A stretch of 5,463 nt of DNA from Candidatus Omnitrophota bacterium (GTDB lineage: Bacteria; Omnitrophota; Gorgyraeia; Duberdicusellales; 4484-171): NCBI GenBank assembly GCA_003644405.1, contig QNCE01000083.1:1-5463 (forward strand). The letters are read 5' to 3'. The position numbers were made by a program, and so were the translations under genes. The notes under the pieces are model-generated. The model saw nothing but the letters and a program-made list of their open reading frames with translations. It searched no databases and had not been told where the DNA came from. This document shows positions 5,313-5,463 of the stretch, piece by piece (the stretch's first letter is position 1; every line of letters begins with the position of its first letter).

Positions 5313-5463
5313 TTAACCTCCAATTTTAGTAAAATAGATGGTTTGCGTAGGATAGGCAAACTCTATACCACGTTTTTCGAATTCTTCTTTTATAGCAAAG
5401 TTAATTTCCTGTTGAATATCCATATATTTGTTATAATCACTTCCTATAACGTAATAAACTATC
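5313..5463 (-). CDS. MscS-family mechanosensitive channel (partial, C-terminal end only)
   Basis: The last 49 residues of a larger protein are visible, open to the right window edge and ending in TAA. They begin IVYYVIGSDY, continue with an amphipathic helix (about NFAIKEEFEKRGIEFAYP) and end in PTQTIYFTKIGG. This pattern, a beta-strand, a helix in which the protein binds small-channel partners, then G-I-x-F-x-x-P-x-x-T-[IV]-Y, is the conserved end of the cytoplasmic domain of MscS-type channels. Those channels release solutes under osmotic downshock. The membrane segments are outside the window, so the subfamily cannot be given. No terminator is seen before the response regulator that follows. 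Confidence 0.85.
   Translation of the reverse strand, partial: IVYYVIGSDYNKYMDIQQEINFAIKEEFEKRGIEFAYPTQTIYFTKIGG

Overview
The window is AT-rich and compact. Every gene I can support lies on the minus strand, so transcription runs from high to low coordinates. The source looks like a diderm (Gram-negative-type) bacterium: one gene encodes an outer-membrane beta-barrel resembling the lipid A deacylase PagL. It is also likely motile, because a CheY-CheC-CheA cassette of the Bacillus/Thermotoga type is present. I cannot name the phylum from the sequence alone.

Layout in the order of transcription. (1) 5463-5313: the C-terminal end of an MscS-family mechanosensitive channel, cut by the window edge. 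(2) 5269-4895: a stand-alone receiver-domain response regulator. (3) A 90-base gap holding a near-consensus sigma70-type promoter (TTGACA, 17 bases, TAAAAT). (4) 4804-4256: a PagL-like lipid A 3-O-deacylase with an intact His/Ser/Glu triad. (5) 4251-3793: an ArgA-like GNAT acetyltransferase. (6) 3778-2618: an acyl-CoA dehydrogenase. (7) 2575-2186 cheY, 2184-1579 cheC and 1572-1 cheA, the last cut by the left edge in its P5 domain. Gaps from pagL onward are 4, 14, 42, 1 and 6 bases with no convincing terminator between them. The promoter upstream of pagL could therefore drive one transcript running through the metabolic genes into the chemotaxis genes.

The three chemotaxis proteins form a circuit. 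CheA autophosphorylates and passes phosphate to CheY, and CheC dephosphorylates CheY-P. Two details depart from the textbook versions. CheY carries a three-residue insertion in the loop just after its phospho-aspartate. CheC keeps the full motif at its first phosphatase site but has valine for the essential asparagine at the second.

No RNA genes, insertion sequences or CRISPR arrays were seen, and no gene-free stretch exceeds 90 bases. I found no strong evidence of a wholly new system. The items most worth a second look are the CheY/CheC pair and the PagL-like enzyme in this unexpected operon.
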